From Pedobacter glucosidilyticus DSM 23534 (GTDB taxonomy: Bacteria; Bacteroidota; Bacteroidia; Sphingobacteriales; Sphingobacteriaceae): a DNA stretch of 64,000 nt. The notes under the pieces are model-generated. The model did not search any database. It was not told the DNA's origin and was given only the letters and a program-made list of their open reading frames with translations. The position numbers and the translations under genes are program-made. Location: the NCBI RefSeq assembly GCF_000425145.1, contig NZ_AULF01000014.1:54453-118452 (forward strand), given 5' to 3'. Shown one piece after another: positions 16,657 to 25,099 of the stretch (positions within the stretch are counted from its first letter, which is position 1; each line of letters starts with the position of its first letter).

Positions 16657-18144
16657 ATGTTCAAAAAAGTATTTTTATTCACCGTATTTTTTGCCCTTTT
16701 AACCACACAGCTTAAAGCAAATTTCGATTTTAATAACAATTGTATCAAAGCCTATCAGGCTATTTTTGATTTAAGAATTCAAGATGCTCAAGCGCATTTA
16801 AGAATAGAAAAACAACAACATCCGCAAAACGGAATCATTATTTTATTAGAAAATTATATAGATTTTTTTAGTCTCTTAGTCTCAGAAAATCAAGCCGACT
16901 ATAACCGCCTTAAAAATTTAAAAAGTACTAGGCTTAGTCTTTTAGAAAATCAAGATCCAAAATCTCCTTATTACCTTTTTGCTCAGGCAGAAATCAATCT
17001 ACAATGGGGGATGCTGAAAAGTAGATTTCAAGATTATCTTTCTTCTGGCTTGGACATTAAAAAAGCTGATAACTTATTAAAAGAGAATGAGAAAAAATTT
17101 CCTACTTTTTTACCAAATCAAAAAAGTATAGGCTTGGTAAATGTTATTATGGGGTCTATTCCGGCTAATATAAAAGGGCTTTTGCAATCTTTTGGTTTTA
17201 GAGGTAATGTAGAACAAGGTATAAAAAAGCTTGATCATCTTACCACATCTTTAGCGCAAACACCCTACAACTTTTACAAAGAAGAAGTTATATTTTTACT
17301 GTGTTACATAGAAACAGACCTTATACAAAGTAAAAATAGCTATCAAAAAATTCTAAATCTTACGTCTTCTTTTGGTGATGATAGCTTATTGAAAACCTAT
17401 TTGCAAGGTTATATAGCTTACAGAAATGCTCATAATGATGATGCTATAAAATTTTTGCAGAGAAGACCAACTAAAACCGGGCAATACCTTAATTTTCCTA
17501 AACTAAATTATCTTTTAGGTAATGCCAAATTAAACAGAAATGATTCTGATGCTTACGTTTATCTGGCTAAATATATTAACGAGTATAGGGGGATTAATTA
17601 TGTTAAAGATGCCTACTTAAAACTTGCTTATTACTATTATTTAAAAAATGACATTGCTAAATATCAAACCTTTATCAAGATGGTTAAAGTGAAAGGTAAT
17701 GTATACGATGAGAAAGATAAACAAGCTTTGAAAGAAGCTAATGATAGCGCTCCCGATGTTTCTTTGTTAAGAGCCCGTTTAAGTTTTGACGGAGGATATT
17801 ATACTAAGGCTTTGGTTTATCTTAAAGAAAAAAATCAGACTGATTTTAAGTTAGTTAGAGACCAAATAGAGTATTTTTACCGCCTAGGTAGAGTTTATGA
17901 TGCTTTAAATAGAACACAGGAAGCTTTGGTTCATTATCAAAAAACCATTTATGCAGGTAAACAAAGTGCGTACTATTTTGCTGCAAATGCAGCACTTCAA
18001 ATGGCTTTAATTTTTGAGGAAAAGGGAGATAAAAACAGGGCTGTAAACTTTTATAACCAAGCTATTGCTATGAAAAATCATGAGTATGAAAACAGTATAG
18101 AAAACAAGGCTAAAGAAGGTTTAAAAAGACTTGGTGCCGATTAA
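16657..18144 (+). CDS. Exported tetratricopeptide-repeat protein
   Basis: A 495-residue protein with an N-terminal signal peptide (MFKKVFLFTVFFALLTTQLKA). The mature part is all-helical; C-terminal repeats such as IEYFYRLGRVYDALNRTQEA and AANAALQMALIFEEKGDKN are clear TPR units, and earlier helices fit a degenerate TPR superhelix. Such periplasmic proteins usually act as scaffolds. The role is unknown. It faces the acyl-cluster's last gene convergently with one base between stop codons, so the two transcripts probably overlap. Confidence 0.82.
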   Translation: MFKKVFLFTVFFALLTTQLKANFDFNNNCIKAYQAIFDLRIQDAQAHLRIEKQQHPQNGIIILLENYIDFFSLLVSENQADYNRLKNLKSTRLSLLENQDPKSPYYLFAQAEINLQWGMLKSRFQDYLSSGLDIKKADNLLKENEKKFPTFLPNQKSIGLVNVIMGSIPANIKGLLQSFGFRGNVEQGIKKLDHLTTSLAQTPYNFYKEEVIFLLCYIETDLIQSKNSYQKILNLTSSFGDDSLLKTYLQGYIAYRNAHNDDAIKFLQRRPTKTGQYLNFPKLNYLLGNAKLNRNDSDAYVYLAKYINEYRGINYVKDAYLKLAYYYYLKNDIAKYQTFIKMVKVKGNVYDEKDKQALKEANDSAPDVSLLRARLSFDGGYYTKALVYLKEKNQTDFKLVRDQIEYFYRLGRVYDALNRTQEALVHYQKTIYAGKQSAYYFAANAALQMALIFEEKGDKNRAVNFYNQAIAMKNHEYENSIENKAKEGLKRLGAD

Positions 18145-18145
18145 C

Positions 18146-18799
18146 CTATTCAGGCTCATCTGTATACCTAAATTGTTTTTTTATAGCTTGCAGATGATGC
18201 TGGTTAACTTGATTTTTAAATTCTTCGAAATTGAAATCTTCATGGCTACCACAATCTAGCATGTGAAAATAAATTGATGGCTTTAAACTCTCAAAATACT
18301 CGGTTAAATTACTGCTCCACAGCAATTGACATTTACCTTTTACCATAGGTAATAGCTTACAAATACCATCTTTCATATCAATATGTCTAACATACTGCGA
18401 TTCTAAATTTCCTTGCGGATACATGAGTAATATGTTACCAGGTTTACTTAATATTTCGGCGGCATAGCTTAAACTTTCTAAATAGGTTCTAGAATGAGGG
18501 ACAATAGAAAAACTTCCAAAATATTTCATCCACGGGTTCTTTTGTAATTGCTTTTTCAAAGACATAAAGTAAAAACCGTTAATTTTTTGTTTAGGATAGA
18601 TAGCGCAATAACATAAATAAAATGCCCAAAAGCCATCCCAAAAACCTGTATGGTTACACATCAACAAATAAGAAGATTGGTTTTGAAGTTTTACATCATG
18701 TATAACCAACTTATTAAAAAGCTTTCTCATACACCACCTCAACAAACGTAAAGAAGCCATAAAAATAGGACGAGGTAATAGCTTAGCTTTAATAATCAT
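18146..18799 (-). CDS. Lysophospholipid-type acyltransferase (PlsC-like)
   Basis: A 217-residue membrane-associated acyltransferase. The catalytic H-x4-D motif is NHTGFWDGF with H50 and D55, and the acceptor-binding PQG motif appears in LLMYPQGNLES. It is the last gene of the eight-gene acyl cluster and overlaps the hydrolase gene by 11 bp. It resembles the acyltransferase at 56465-57088 in the carotenoid cluster (NHCSWWDGF and FPQGQL at the same relative positions), so the two are paralogues. Inference: it transfers the acyl chain made by the cluster to a lipid or glycosidic acceptor. The acceptor is unknown. Confidence 0.82.
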   Translation of the reverse strand: MIIKAKLLPRPIFMASLRLLRWCMRKLFNKLVIHDVKLQNQSSYLLMCNHTGFWDGFWAFYLCYCAIYPKQKINGFYFMSLKKQLQKNPWMKYFGSFSIVPHSRTYLESLSYAAEILSKPGNILLMYPQGNLESQYVRHIDMKDGICKLLPMVKGKCQLLWSSNLTEYFESLKPSIYFHMLDCGSHEDFNFEEFKNQVNQHHLQAIKKQFRYTDEPE

Positions 18800-19616
18800 A
18801 CAATAACCTTTTTAAATGATGAGGAAATTGTGCATTTACCAATTCATGGTTAGCATCTAACACTTCTTGTTTGGCTAGGTATATTTTTTTGATAGCAGCT
18901 TCTGCAATTTTAGCTGGATAATTTTTATCCCTTGCTCCAAAAATAAAAATACTTTTAATTTGATATTGATTAAGATTTTCTATAAACCTTTGATGATTCA
19001 TTTTTAGCTGCTTTAAGTAAGTTAAACAAGCATAAAAGGCAAATCTAAGCTCGTAAGTAGCTATTTCTTTATATAAAATTTCGTAAATATTATCATCTAT
19101 AACCCTTAGTTTTTTGATGGTTTTTAGTAAGTTAAGCATTCCTTTATCACTTAACGCTAGTTTTTCTAATGCTTTGTTACCAAGTTTTTTACTACTTAAA
19201 AAAGTTACTAGCCAGCCAGGTTTAAAGCATGATGGTGCTGCAGTAATAAAATCTAAAATTCTTTCTGGTACTTCTTCTACAAGTGTAGTTGCATAATGCG
19301 AACCCATAGAATAAGATAAAACAGAAAATTTTTGAAGATTTTGCTCATCACAAAAATCAGTAAAAAGGGTGGCTAGTTGCAATTTTGTGATACCTTGTTT
19401 AAGGATAGCTAAATCCTGGTTTTTAAGTTTAGTTTCTTGATGAAAAAATAAATCAAAGCCGTAAAAGGTATAATCAGCGCCTAAATGCTCCTCCAAAATT
19501 TTAAACTGTTTACCATGCATACCATAACCGTGGAAACAAAGCATAGCCTTTGGTCCGTTACCAAATTTATAGTAATGAAGTAATGCTATAGGGTGGTTAA
19601 AGTAATGATTAGTCAT
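18789..19616 (-). CDS. Alpha/beta hydrolase
   Basis: A 275-residue alpha/beta-hydrolase fold protein without signal peptide. The oxyanion-loop motif is FHGYGMHG and the nucleophile elbow is LSYSMGSHYA, in which S replaces the first G of the usual G-x-S-x-G. The late FIFGARDKNYP strand supplies the acid and the DANHELVN segment the histidine. Located between the phosphopantetheinyl transferase and acyltransferase genes, it may act as a thioesterase releasing the product from the carrier protein or as an editing enzyme. It starts 7 bp after the previous gene. Confidence 0.8.
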   Translation of the reverse strand: MTNHYFNHPIALLHYYKFGNGPKAMLCFHGYGMHGKQFKILEEHLGADYTFYGFDLFFHQETKLKNQDLAILKQGITKLQLATLFTDFCDEQNLQKFSVLSYSMGSHYATTLVEEVPERILDFITAAPSCFKPGWLVTFLSSKKLGNKALEKLALSDKGMLNLLKTIKKLRVIDDNIYEILYKEIATYELRFAFYACLTYLKQLKMNHQRFIENLNQYQIKSIFIFGARDKNYPAKIAEAAIKKIYLAKQEVLDANHELVNAQFPHHLKRLLYDY

Positions 19617-19622
19617 GAGTAC

Positions 19623-20018
19623 TTATTTTTTTACAAGCGCAGCTGCCCAAATATAATCAGCATCATGACTTATGGTAAGACTAATGATTAAATTTTTATA
19701 ATCATGGGGTAAAACAACCTGTGGTTTACCTGCTATTTTTTCTCTTACTATCTCTATTTTTTTAAAAGGTAATGCTTGAGGATATAGCTGTTTTACAGCT
19801 TTATAAACAGCTTCTTTAGCTGCCCAAGTAGAAGCGTACCTAAGCATGCTATCTTTGAAAAGCTCGCAGTAGGCCATTTCTGTTTCACTATATACTTTTT
19901 GCTTAAACAAGGGATTAAAAGAAAGTTTAAAATCAGGAAGGAAAACTACATCATTACCTAAAGCAAAATCTTGGTCTGAAATAAGTTGAATAAGCTTCTC
20001 TTCCAAATTATCCTTCAT
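19623..20018 (-). CDS. 4'-phosphopantetheinyl transferase (AcpS-like)
   Basis: A 131-residue holo-carrier-protein synthase that would attach the phosphopantetheine arm to the cluster ACP. Two family motifs are visible: LGNDVVFLPDF near residue 17, giving the metal-binding aspartate, and WAAKEAVYKAVKQ at about 62-74 with the conserved K-E pair. Length is normal for AcpS. The gene overlaps the FabI-like gene by 11 bp. A dedicated activating enzyme implies that the cluster ACP is not served by the housekeeping AcpS, or not only by it. Confidence 0.85.
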   Translation of the reverse strand: MKDNLEEKLIQLISDQDFALGNDVVFLPDFKLSFNPLFKQKVYSETEMAYCELFKDSMLRYASTWAAKEAVYKAVKQLYPQALPFKKIEIVREKIAGKPQVVLPHDYKNLIISLTISHDADYIWAAALVKK

Positions 20019-20817
20019 CTATGGCTACTCCCATAATATTAAAGCCCCCATCAACAAAATGGATATTGCCTGTAACTTTTTTAGATAAATCGGAAAAGTA
20101 GTAAAGTGCGGTATCCGCAACGTCGGCAGCACTTACATTGCCTAACGGAGCAGTAACTTTTCCAATTTTGCGTAATTTTCTTACCCCATTTACGCCACCT
20201 GCAGAAGTTGTCATCACTAAACCTGCCGAAACTGCATTAATCCTTACTGCTGTGTTTCTAAAATGATGTGCTAAATATTGCATGATATTTTCCAATGCCG
20301 CTTTATTAATAGCCATACCTGCATAATTTGGAAAAACCCTTTGAGATGCATTATAAGTTAAGGTTAAAATAGAAGCCTGTTTAGCCAGTAAAGGTTCGGC
20401 AACTCTGCAAACTCTTAATAAAGAATAAGCACTTATATTAAAAGAATCCATTAAATCTTCAAAAGGGATATTGATGTAGTTAGGAGCCTGTTCTGAGGAA
20501 CCAGGAAAACTACTACACATAACCTGTTGGTTTCCAAAGGCCACACCATGTAAAATATAGTCTATAGCACCCCATTGTTGATAAACTTGGTTAAGAAAAG
20601 TTTTGATTTCTAACTCATTTCTTATATCAACCTGATGGCAAATGCCATCTATTAGATGTGTATCAAGTAATATTAGCACCTCGTCTTTGGTTTCAGCTGT
20701 ATAGCTTACCGCAACCTTGCATCCTGAGGCATGAAGTTTTAATGCGATTTGAAATGCAATAGAACTTTCGTTTCTAACACCAAAAACTACTGCTATTTTA
20801 TGTTGATTATTGATCAT
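20008..20817 (-). CDS. Enoyl-ACP reductase (FabI-like SDR)
   Basis: A 269-residue short-chain dehydrogenase with the FabI arrangement of active residues: Y155 and Y165 and K172 in YNASQRVFPNYAGMAINK, the same Y-x9-Y-x6-K spacing as E. coli FabI. The nucleotide motif GVRNESSIAFQIA (residues 13-25) is also FabI-type, lacking the classical TGxxxGxG. It would reduce the trans-2 double bond on the carrier protein, so chains from this cluster can be saturated. It overlaps both neighbours by 11 bp. It is probably additional to the housekeeping reductase, which is not in the window. Confidence 0.85.
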   Translation of the reverse strand: MINNQHKIAVVFGVRNESSIAFQIALKLHASGCKVAVSYTAETKDEVLILLDTHLIDGICHQVDIRNELEIKTFLNQVYQQWGAIDYILHGVAFGNQQVMCSSFPGSSEQAPNYINIPFEDLMDSFNISAYSLLRVCRVAEPLLAKQASILTLTYNASQRVFPNYAGMAINKAALENIMQYLAHHFRNTAVRINAVSAGLVMTTSAGGVNGVRKLRKIGKVTAPLGNVSAADVADTALYYFSDLSKKVTGNIHFVDGGFNIMGVAIDEG

Positions 20818-22159
20818 CTCTGGAGATTAATATGGCACTATTGGTACCGCCAAATCCATAATTTAAACAGGTAATACTATTAATTTCTTTGGTGAAACTT
20901 TGCTGTTGTAATAAATCTCTGTAATATGCTAATGGCTCTTTAGAGCCTTCCCAAGTAGAAGAGGTTTGAAAGGTTTCTTGCTGTGTATTTAAATTAACAG
21001 CATTTAGACAAGGTAAAACCTCTTGCCTTTTTAACATCAGCAAGGCAGTAATAAACTCTACTGCTCCGGCCGCACCTAACATGTGCCCAAACTGTGATTT
21101 TGGTGCCGCAATATGATAATTTTTATCTCCTAAACTATCAACAACACTTAATAGCTCTATCGCATCTCCGGTAGGGGTAGAAGTACCATGTACCTTTACT
21201 ACATCTGGTTTATAAGGTATATTTTTTAAAAGACCTTGCCACAGTCTGCGTTGCCCGTTAAAAGATGGTGCGAACATATCACCATCTCCATCAGAATTAT
21301 TAAAATAATTATCTATCACCGCTAGGATATTTGCGCCTCGGGCTTTGGCTAAGTCATAAGCCTCTAAGCAAACAATACCGGCGCCAAAAGAGCAAACAAA
21401 GCCGTTTCTATCTTTATCAAAAGGTCTTGAGCTTTCATGAGGTTCAAAACCTCTGCTCAATACCTGCATACCATCAAAACCCAAAAAACTTTCTAAGGCT
21501 GTACCTTCTGCACCACCTGCTACAACACGGTCTTGTAAGCCAAAACTTATTAAACGGTAAGCGTAGCCAATATTTCCAAGGCCTGTAGCACAAGCAGAAC
21601 CTATAGCTTCACAAATCCCCTTGTTTTTTATAAAGCAGGAAAGATTAGCAGCCTCACGATAAACCATGGCTCTATCTACATTATGACCACCTGAAAAACG
21701 AGTTTTTTTACCTAAAACAAAAAAGCTATGCCATGCTATACGTTGTATTTCATTACCACAGCTACCAGATCCAACTACTACACCCGTTTGTTCAGATTGT
21801 ACTTCTGAAGTACTCCAACCTGCCATTTTTATTGCGTCAGCAGCACCAAGCATGGTCCATATACTACCAATATCAGCGGTAGCCAAATGTATGTCTGGTA
21901 TACGGTTAAGTAAATCTATATAAGTTTCGGGGTAATCTTCAACTAAGGTAGAGTAAACGGGTTTTAAATGAGCTTCTTCTTCTGTAATAAAACCTGCAAC
22001 ATGCGAACGTATATTTTTTCCATGTGCTAAGGCTTTATCCCAATATCTGATAAGGGATTGATTGCTGAATAGCTTATGCTCAAACTCCTCTAAATGATTA
22101 CAAGTAGGGAAAACCCCACCCATGCCCACAACCGCTACTTTTCTGCCTTGGATGCTCAT
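20807..22159 (-). CDS. Beta-ketoacyl-ACP synthase (KAS II/FabF-like)
   Basis: A 450-residue condensing enzyme with an intact C-H-H triad: C190 in GSACATG, H323 in VHGTSTPTGD, and H358 in KSQFGHMLGAAG, plus a terminal NYGFGGTNS motif. It would extend an acyl chain on the cluster ACP using malonyl-ACP. The enzyme is longer than FabF by about 40 residues, mostly in residues 30-170, a region that often shapes the substrate pocket and dimer surface in specialised synthases. It starts one base after the ACP stop codon and overlaps the reductase gene by 11 bp. No chain-length-factor partner is present. Confidence 0.9.
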   Translation of the reverse strand: MSIQGRKVAVVGMGGVFPTCNHLEEFEHKLFSNQSLIRYWDKALAHGKNIRSHVAGFITEEEAHLKPVYSTLVEDYPETYIDLLNRIPDIHLATADIGSIWTMLGAADAIKMAGWSTSEVQSEQTGVVVGSGSCGNEIQRIAWHSFFVLGKKTRFSGGHNVDRAMVYREAANLSCFIKNKGICEAIGSACATGLGNIGYAYRLISFGLQDRVVAGGAEGTALESFLGFDGMQVLSRGFEPHESSRPFDKDRNGFVCSFGAGIVCLEAYDLAKARGANILAVIDNYFNNSDGDGDMFAPSFNGQRRLWQGLLKNIPYKPDVVKVHGTSTPTGDAIELLSVVDSLGDKNYHIAAPKSQFGHMLGAAGAVEFITALLMLKRQEVLPCLNAVNLNTQQETFQTSSTWEGSKEPLAYYRDLLQQQSFTKEINSITCLNYGFGGTNSAILISRDDQ

Positions 22160-22160
22160 A

Positions 22161-22421
22161 TTAATTTGATGCTTTAGACTTGATGATCAAATCTACTATG
22201 TCTTTTACTTTAGAGCCTAAATCGTCAATATCTTCATCCTCAAACTCAATATCAAATTTTTGCTCGGCTTTAGCGGCAATGTTAATCATCTCGGTAGAAG
22301 GCGTTTTTAAATCAGCAATAAAATCTGTTTCTTCGCTAACATGATTTAATTTCTCCTGATCTATAGTTCTAATAGTTCTTAAAATCTCTACAATACCATC
22401 AATAATTTCTTGTCTTTCCAT
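22161..22421 (-). CDS. Acyl carrier protein
   Basis: An 86-residue acidic helical carrier protein. The likely phosphopantetheine site is S42 in DLKTPSTEMINIAAK; the usual D before this serine is replaced by P and the following L by T. Helix II and the DDLGSKVKDIVDL helix IV fit the ACP fold. The altered site may tune recognition by the cluster's own transferase. It starts 5 bp after the FabZ-like gene and ends one base before the synthase gene, fully within the operon. Confidence 0.85.
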   Translation of the reverse strand: MERQEIIDGIVEILRTIRTIDQEKLNHVSEETDFIADLKTPSTEMINIAAKAEQKFDIEFEDEDIDDLGSKVKDIVDLIIKSKASN

Positions 22422-22426
22422 TTTGT

Positions 22427-22975
22427 TTATTTATTATTCTTTTTAATGGCTCTACCAGTGATACCTAAAAGCTCGGCTACTAAGGTAAAGCCATCTCCAA
22501 CTTCATAGTTATTTAAATTCTCTTCGGTAAAATCTTTAAAATGACTGTCTAAATCTATCCCTTTTGGACATTTATAAATGCGGCCATCAACAACCATTTG
22601 CCTAAATTTATAAAATATAATTTTACCTATACTGATAAAAGTATCTCCTTCTTCTAAATAGGAATGAAAAGTAACTCCACCTACACTAATAAAAGTTGGG
22701 ATAAACTCGTCATCATTTTTTTTTTGTGGGTTGCTGTTTTTCTTTGCGAGTTGAAGAAAAGCCGCACAAGAACCTGTGGTGGCTTGTGCAAAAGCTTCTA
22801 TTTGGTCAACTCCTCTAAAAATACCGAAATGATCTTTAACATCGAGTGCATTCGGGGTGTAACTAGCAATAATACCGGTATTTGGATGATGCCAATGATA
22901 ATGATGTACCAATAACTTACTTGGCCCGTGTATCAACATGCTACTAGGGTGGGCACCTACCAAGCTCTCCATCAT
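22427..22975 (-). CDS. FabZ-like hotdog-fold dehydratase (divergent)
   Basis: A 182-residue protein with the hotdog motif DHFGIFRGVDQIEAFAQATTG. In FabZ the catalytic H of GHFPGRPVMPGVL-type motif and the E of IEAMAQ lie 14 residues apart; here the H-to-E distance is 11, so the loop is shortened by three residues and the prolines are lost, though H and E remain. It also carries an N-terminal region of about 50 residues and a C-terminal extension. Likely role: dehydration of the 3-hydroxyacyl-ACP made by the neighbouring FabG-like protein; a thioesterase role is possible. Immediately downstream of the FabG-like gene. Confidence 0.65.
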   Translation of the reverse strand: MMESLVGAHPSSMLIHGPSKLLVHHYHWHHPNTGIIASYTPNALDVKDHFGIFRGVDQIEAFAQATTGSCAAFLQLAKKNSNPQKKNDDEFIPTFISVGGVTFHSYLEEGDTFISIGKIIFYKFRQMVVDGRIYKCPKGIDLDSHFKDFTEENLNNYEVGDGFTLVAELLGITGRAIKKNNK

Positions 22976-23698
22976 TTAAAAAATCCCTCCATTGATATTG
23001 ATATTACTACCATTAATATAAGCCGCTTTCCTAGATAGAAGAAAAGCTACAGTTTCTGCAATATCATCTGCTTTTCCAAAACGTTTTAGTGGAATATTAC
23101 TTAAATATTTGTCTTGTTCTTTTTGCGGAATGGCTGCTGTCATATCTGTTTCAATAAACCCAGGAGAGATACTTAATATCCTAATTTCATGATGTTCATA
23201 AATGGCACCTACTTCTTTAGCTAATGATTTTGAGAATGCAATAAGACCAGCTTTTGTAGCGGTATAAACAGCCTGAAAAGCATTTCCGGTTTCGGCAACG
23301 CAAGAACTCATATTGATGATTACACCTTTTTGATGTACACCAAAAATTTTTAATGCAGTTTTGGCAATTTGTATAGGTGCTTTTAGGTTTACTTGTATCA
23401 GTTTATCAATATCTTTTTCTGGCTGATAAAGTAAAGGTTTATCTAATGTAATACCTGCATTATTGATAATAGCATATAAATCGTCTCCATGTTCTGCTTT
23501 AAGGGTTTTGCAAAATGAAGAAACCTCTTCAGGATTAGATAAATCTGCTGCTAGTATATAATTCCCCTCTTTTAATTGAGTAATATTTTCTGCTTTAGAA
23601 GCATGTAAAATAAGACAATAGTCTTTATTTAATGCTTGTGCTATGGCTAATCCTAGTCCTCTGCTTGCTCCTGTTATTAAAACTTTTTGTTTGCTCAC
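22976..23698 (-). CDS. 3-oxoacyl-ACP reductase (FabG-like SDR)
   Basis: A 240-residue short-chain dehydrogenase of classic type: TGASRGLG nucleotide motif near residues 9-16, NNAG at about 89, catalytic S in INMSSCVAE and the Y-x3-K motif in YTATKAG. The C-terminus reads NININGGIF, as in FabG. It is the first gene of the eight-gene cluster, 31 bp downstream of a good -33/-7 promoter. It would reduce the 3-keto group after each condensation by the cluster synthase. A housekeeping FabG role is less likely because the whole operon has specialised features. Confidence 0.88.
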   Translation of the reverse strand: MSKQKVLITGASRGLGLAIAQALNKDYCLILHASKAENITQLKEGNYILAADLSNPEEVSSFCKTLKAEHGDDLYAIINNAGITLDKPLLYQPEKDIDKLIQVNLKAPIQIAKTALKIFGVHQKGVIINMSSCVAETGNAFQAVYTATKAGLIAFSKSLAKEVGAIYEHHEIRILSISPGFIETDMTAAIPQKEQDKYLSNIPLKRFGKADDIAETVAFLLSRKAAYINGSNININGGIF

Positions 23699-23729
23699 GG
23701 TATGCCTGTTACCTATTTACTGTAAGCAT

Positions 23730-23759
23730 CAAAAATAAAAAATCTTAATAGATTAACAA
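23730..23759 (-). promoter_or_regulatory. Bacteroidota-type promoter of the acyl cluster
   Basis: On the minus strand the sequence reads TTG, a 19-bp spacer, then TATTTTTG, matching the Bacteroidota consensus TTG-N19-TAnnTTTG exactly. It lies 31 bp upstream of the FabG-like start codon, giving a leader of about 25 bases. No other good candidate is seen inside the cluster, so one transcript of all eight genes is likely. Confidence 0.7.
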
Positions 23760-23879
23760 TTTTTAAGGGAGATATAAAATTTAAACAAAAGTTTAGGGAC
23801 TAAACACTTGTTTTTGAATAACCTGCTAGCTTTTAAAAAGCATAAATATCGGTTAAAATAATTCTTGGGTATCTGATTT

Positions 23880-23964
23880 GTATCCATAGCTTGTGGTTTT
23901 TTATCTTTTTTAAATTAAATTATTAAGGATAAAAAACCACAAGCTATCATAACTTTATGGATAC
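23880..23964. repeat. Long perfect inverted repeat between recA and the acyl cluster
   Basis: Two 20-bp arms, ATAGCTTGTGGTTTTTTATC (23886-23905) and its exact reverse complement (23928-23947), enclose a 22-base AT-rich loop. Outside them a second inverted pair, GTATCCATA (23880-23888) and TATGGATAC (23956-23964), extends the structure with a small internal bulge. It is 28 bp past the recA stop codon, so it may terminate recA transcription, though no T-run follows on the minus strand; it may also be a small palindromic mobile repeat. Confidence 0.9.
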
Positions 23965-23992
23965 TATTTCTGAAATACGAAGATGATAAAGA

Positions 23993-25006
23993 TTACTCTT
24001 TCTCTTCTAAAGGTGCAGCCATTACAGCGGCTCTTATTTTTGCTTCTAGTTCATCAGAAAGTTCTGGGTTATCATGTAATAATTGTTTAACACCATCTCT
24101 TCCTTGGCCTAATTTGGTATCGCCATAGCTAAACCAAGAGCCCGCTTTTTTAATAATTCCGTAATCAACACCAAGGTCAATAATTTCACCAACTTTAGAA
24201 ATACCTTCACCAAACATAATGTCAAACTCGGCAATACGGAAAGGAGGAGCTACCTTATTTTTAACAATTTTAACCTTAACACGGTTACCAGAAACCTCGT
24301 CGCTATCTTTAATTTGTGATATTCTTCTGATATCTAAACGTACAGAAGCATAAAACTTCAAGGCGTTACCACCTGTAGTAGTTTCTGGGTTACCAAACAT
24401 CACCCCAATTTTATCTCTTAATTGGTTGATAAAAATGCAGCAACATTTAGTTTTACTGATGGTTCCTGTTAACTTTCTTAATGCTTGAGACATTAAACGA
24501 GCTTGTAAGCCCATTTTAGAGTCGCCCATCTCGCCTTCTATCTCTCCTTTTGGAACAAGAGCAGCAACAGAGTCAATCACGATAACATCTATAGCACCAG
24601 AGCGAATTAAGTTATCCGCAATTTCTAAGGCTTGCTCGCCATTATCTGGCTGTGAGATTAAAAGGTTTTCTATATCAACACCTAATTTTTTAGCATAAAA
24701 TTGGTCGAAGGCATGTTCGGCATCTACTATAGCAGCTATACCACCAGCTTTTTGCGCTTCTGCAATTACATGTGTTGCTAAAGTTGTTTTACCAGATGAT
24801 TCTGGTCCATATATTTCTATAACTCTACCTTTTGGTAAACCTCCAATTCCTAGGGCTATATCTAACCCAATAGAACCTGTAGAAATAGCTTCCATCGGCT
24901 CTATTGCAGCATCTCCTAATTTCATTACGGTGCCTTTACCGTATGATTTTTCTAGTTTATCCAGCGTAAGCTGTAGGGCTTTTAATTTTTCGTTTGAGGC
25001 ACTCAT
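23993..25006 (-). CDS. recA: Recombinase RecA
   Basis: A 337-residue DNA-dependent ATPase that forms filaments on single-stranded DNA for homologous recombination and SOS induction. Walker A is GPESSGKT at residues 67-74; [12 protein letters not shown] is Walker B; the DNA-binding loops appear in the [15 protein letters not shown] and [14 protein letters not shown] segments. Length and C-terminal acidic tail (PLEEKE) are normal. It is monocistronic, with its own promoter upstream and a long inverted repeat downstream. No LexA box is visible in the leader. Confidence 0.98.
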   Translation of the reverse strand: MSASNEKLKALQLTLDKLEKSYGKGTVMKLGDAAIEPMEAISTGSIGLDIALGIGGLPKGRVIEIYGPESSGKTTLATHVIAEAQKAGGIAAIVDAEHAFDQFYAKKLGVDIENLLISQPDNGEQALEIADNLIRSGAIDVIVIDSVAALVPKGEIEGEMGDSKMGLQARLMSQALRKLTGTISKTKCCCIFINQLRDKIGVMFGNPETTTGGNALKFYASVRLDIRRISQIKDSDEVSGNRVKVKIVKNKVAPPFRIAEFDIMFGEGISKVGEIIDLGVDYGIIKKAGSWFSYGDTKLGQGRDGVKQLLHDNPELSDELEAKIRAAVMAAPLEEKE

Positions 25007-25053
25007 GTATATTTTTTAATGAATATGAAAAACAATAATACTAATTTTTTTAG

Positions 25054-25083
25054 CAAATATAAAATAATTCTGTTAATCTCAAA
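25054..25083 (-). promoter_or_regulatory. recA promoter (Bacteroidota -33/-7 type)
   Basis: On the minus strand TTTG, an 18-bp spacer and TATATTTG fit the Bacteroidota promoter consensus TTTG-N-TAnnTTTG. It is located 47 bp upstream of the recA start codon and just after the stop codon of nth, so recA is not simply read from the upstream genes. Confidence 0.7.
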
Positions 25084-25099
25084 TGTAAGGAATAGAAAA

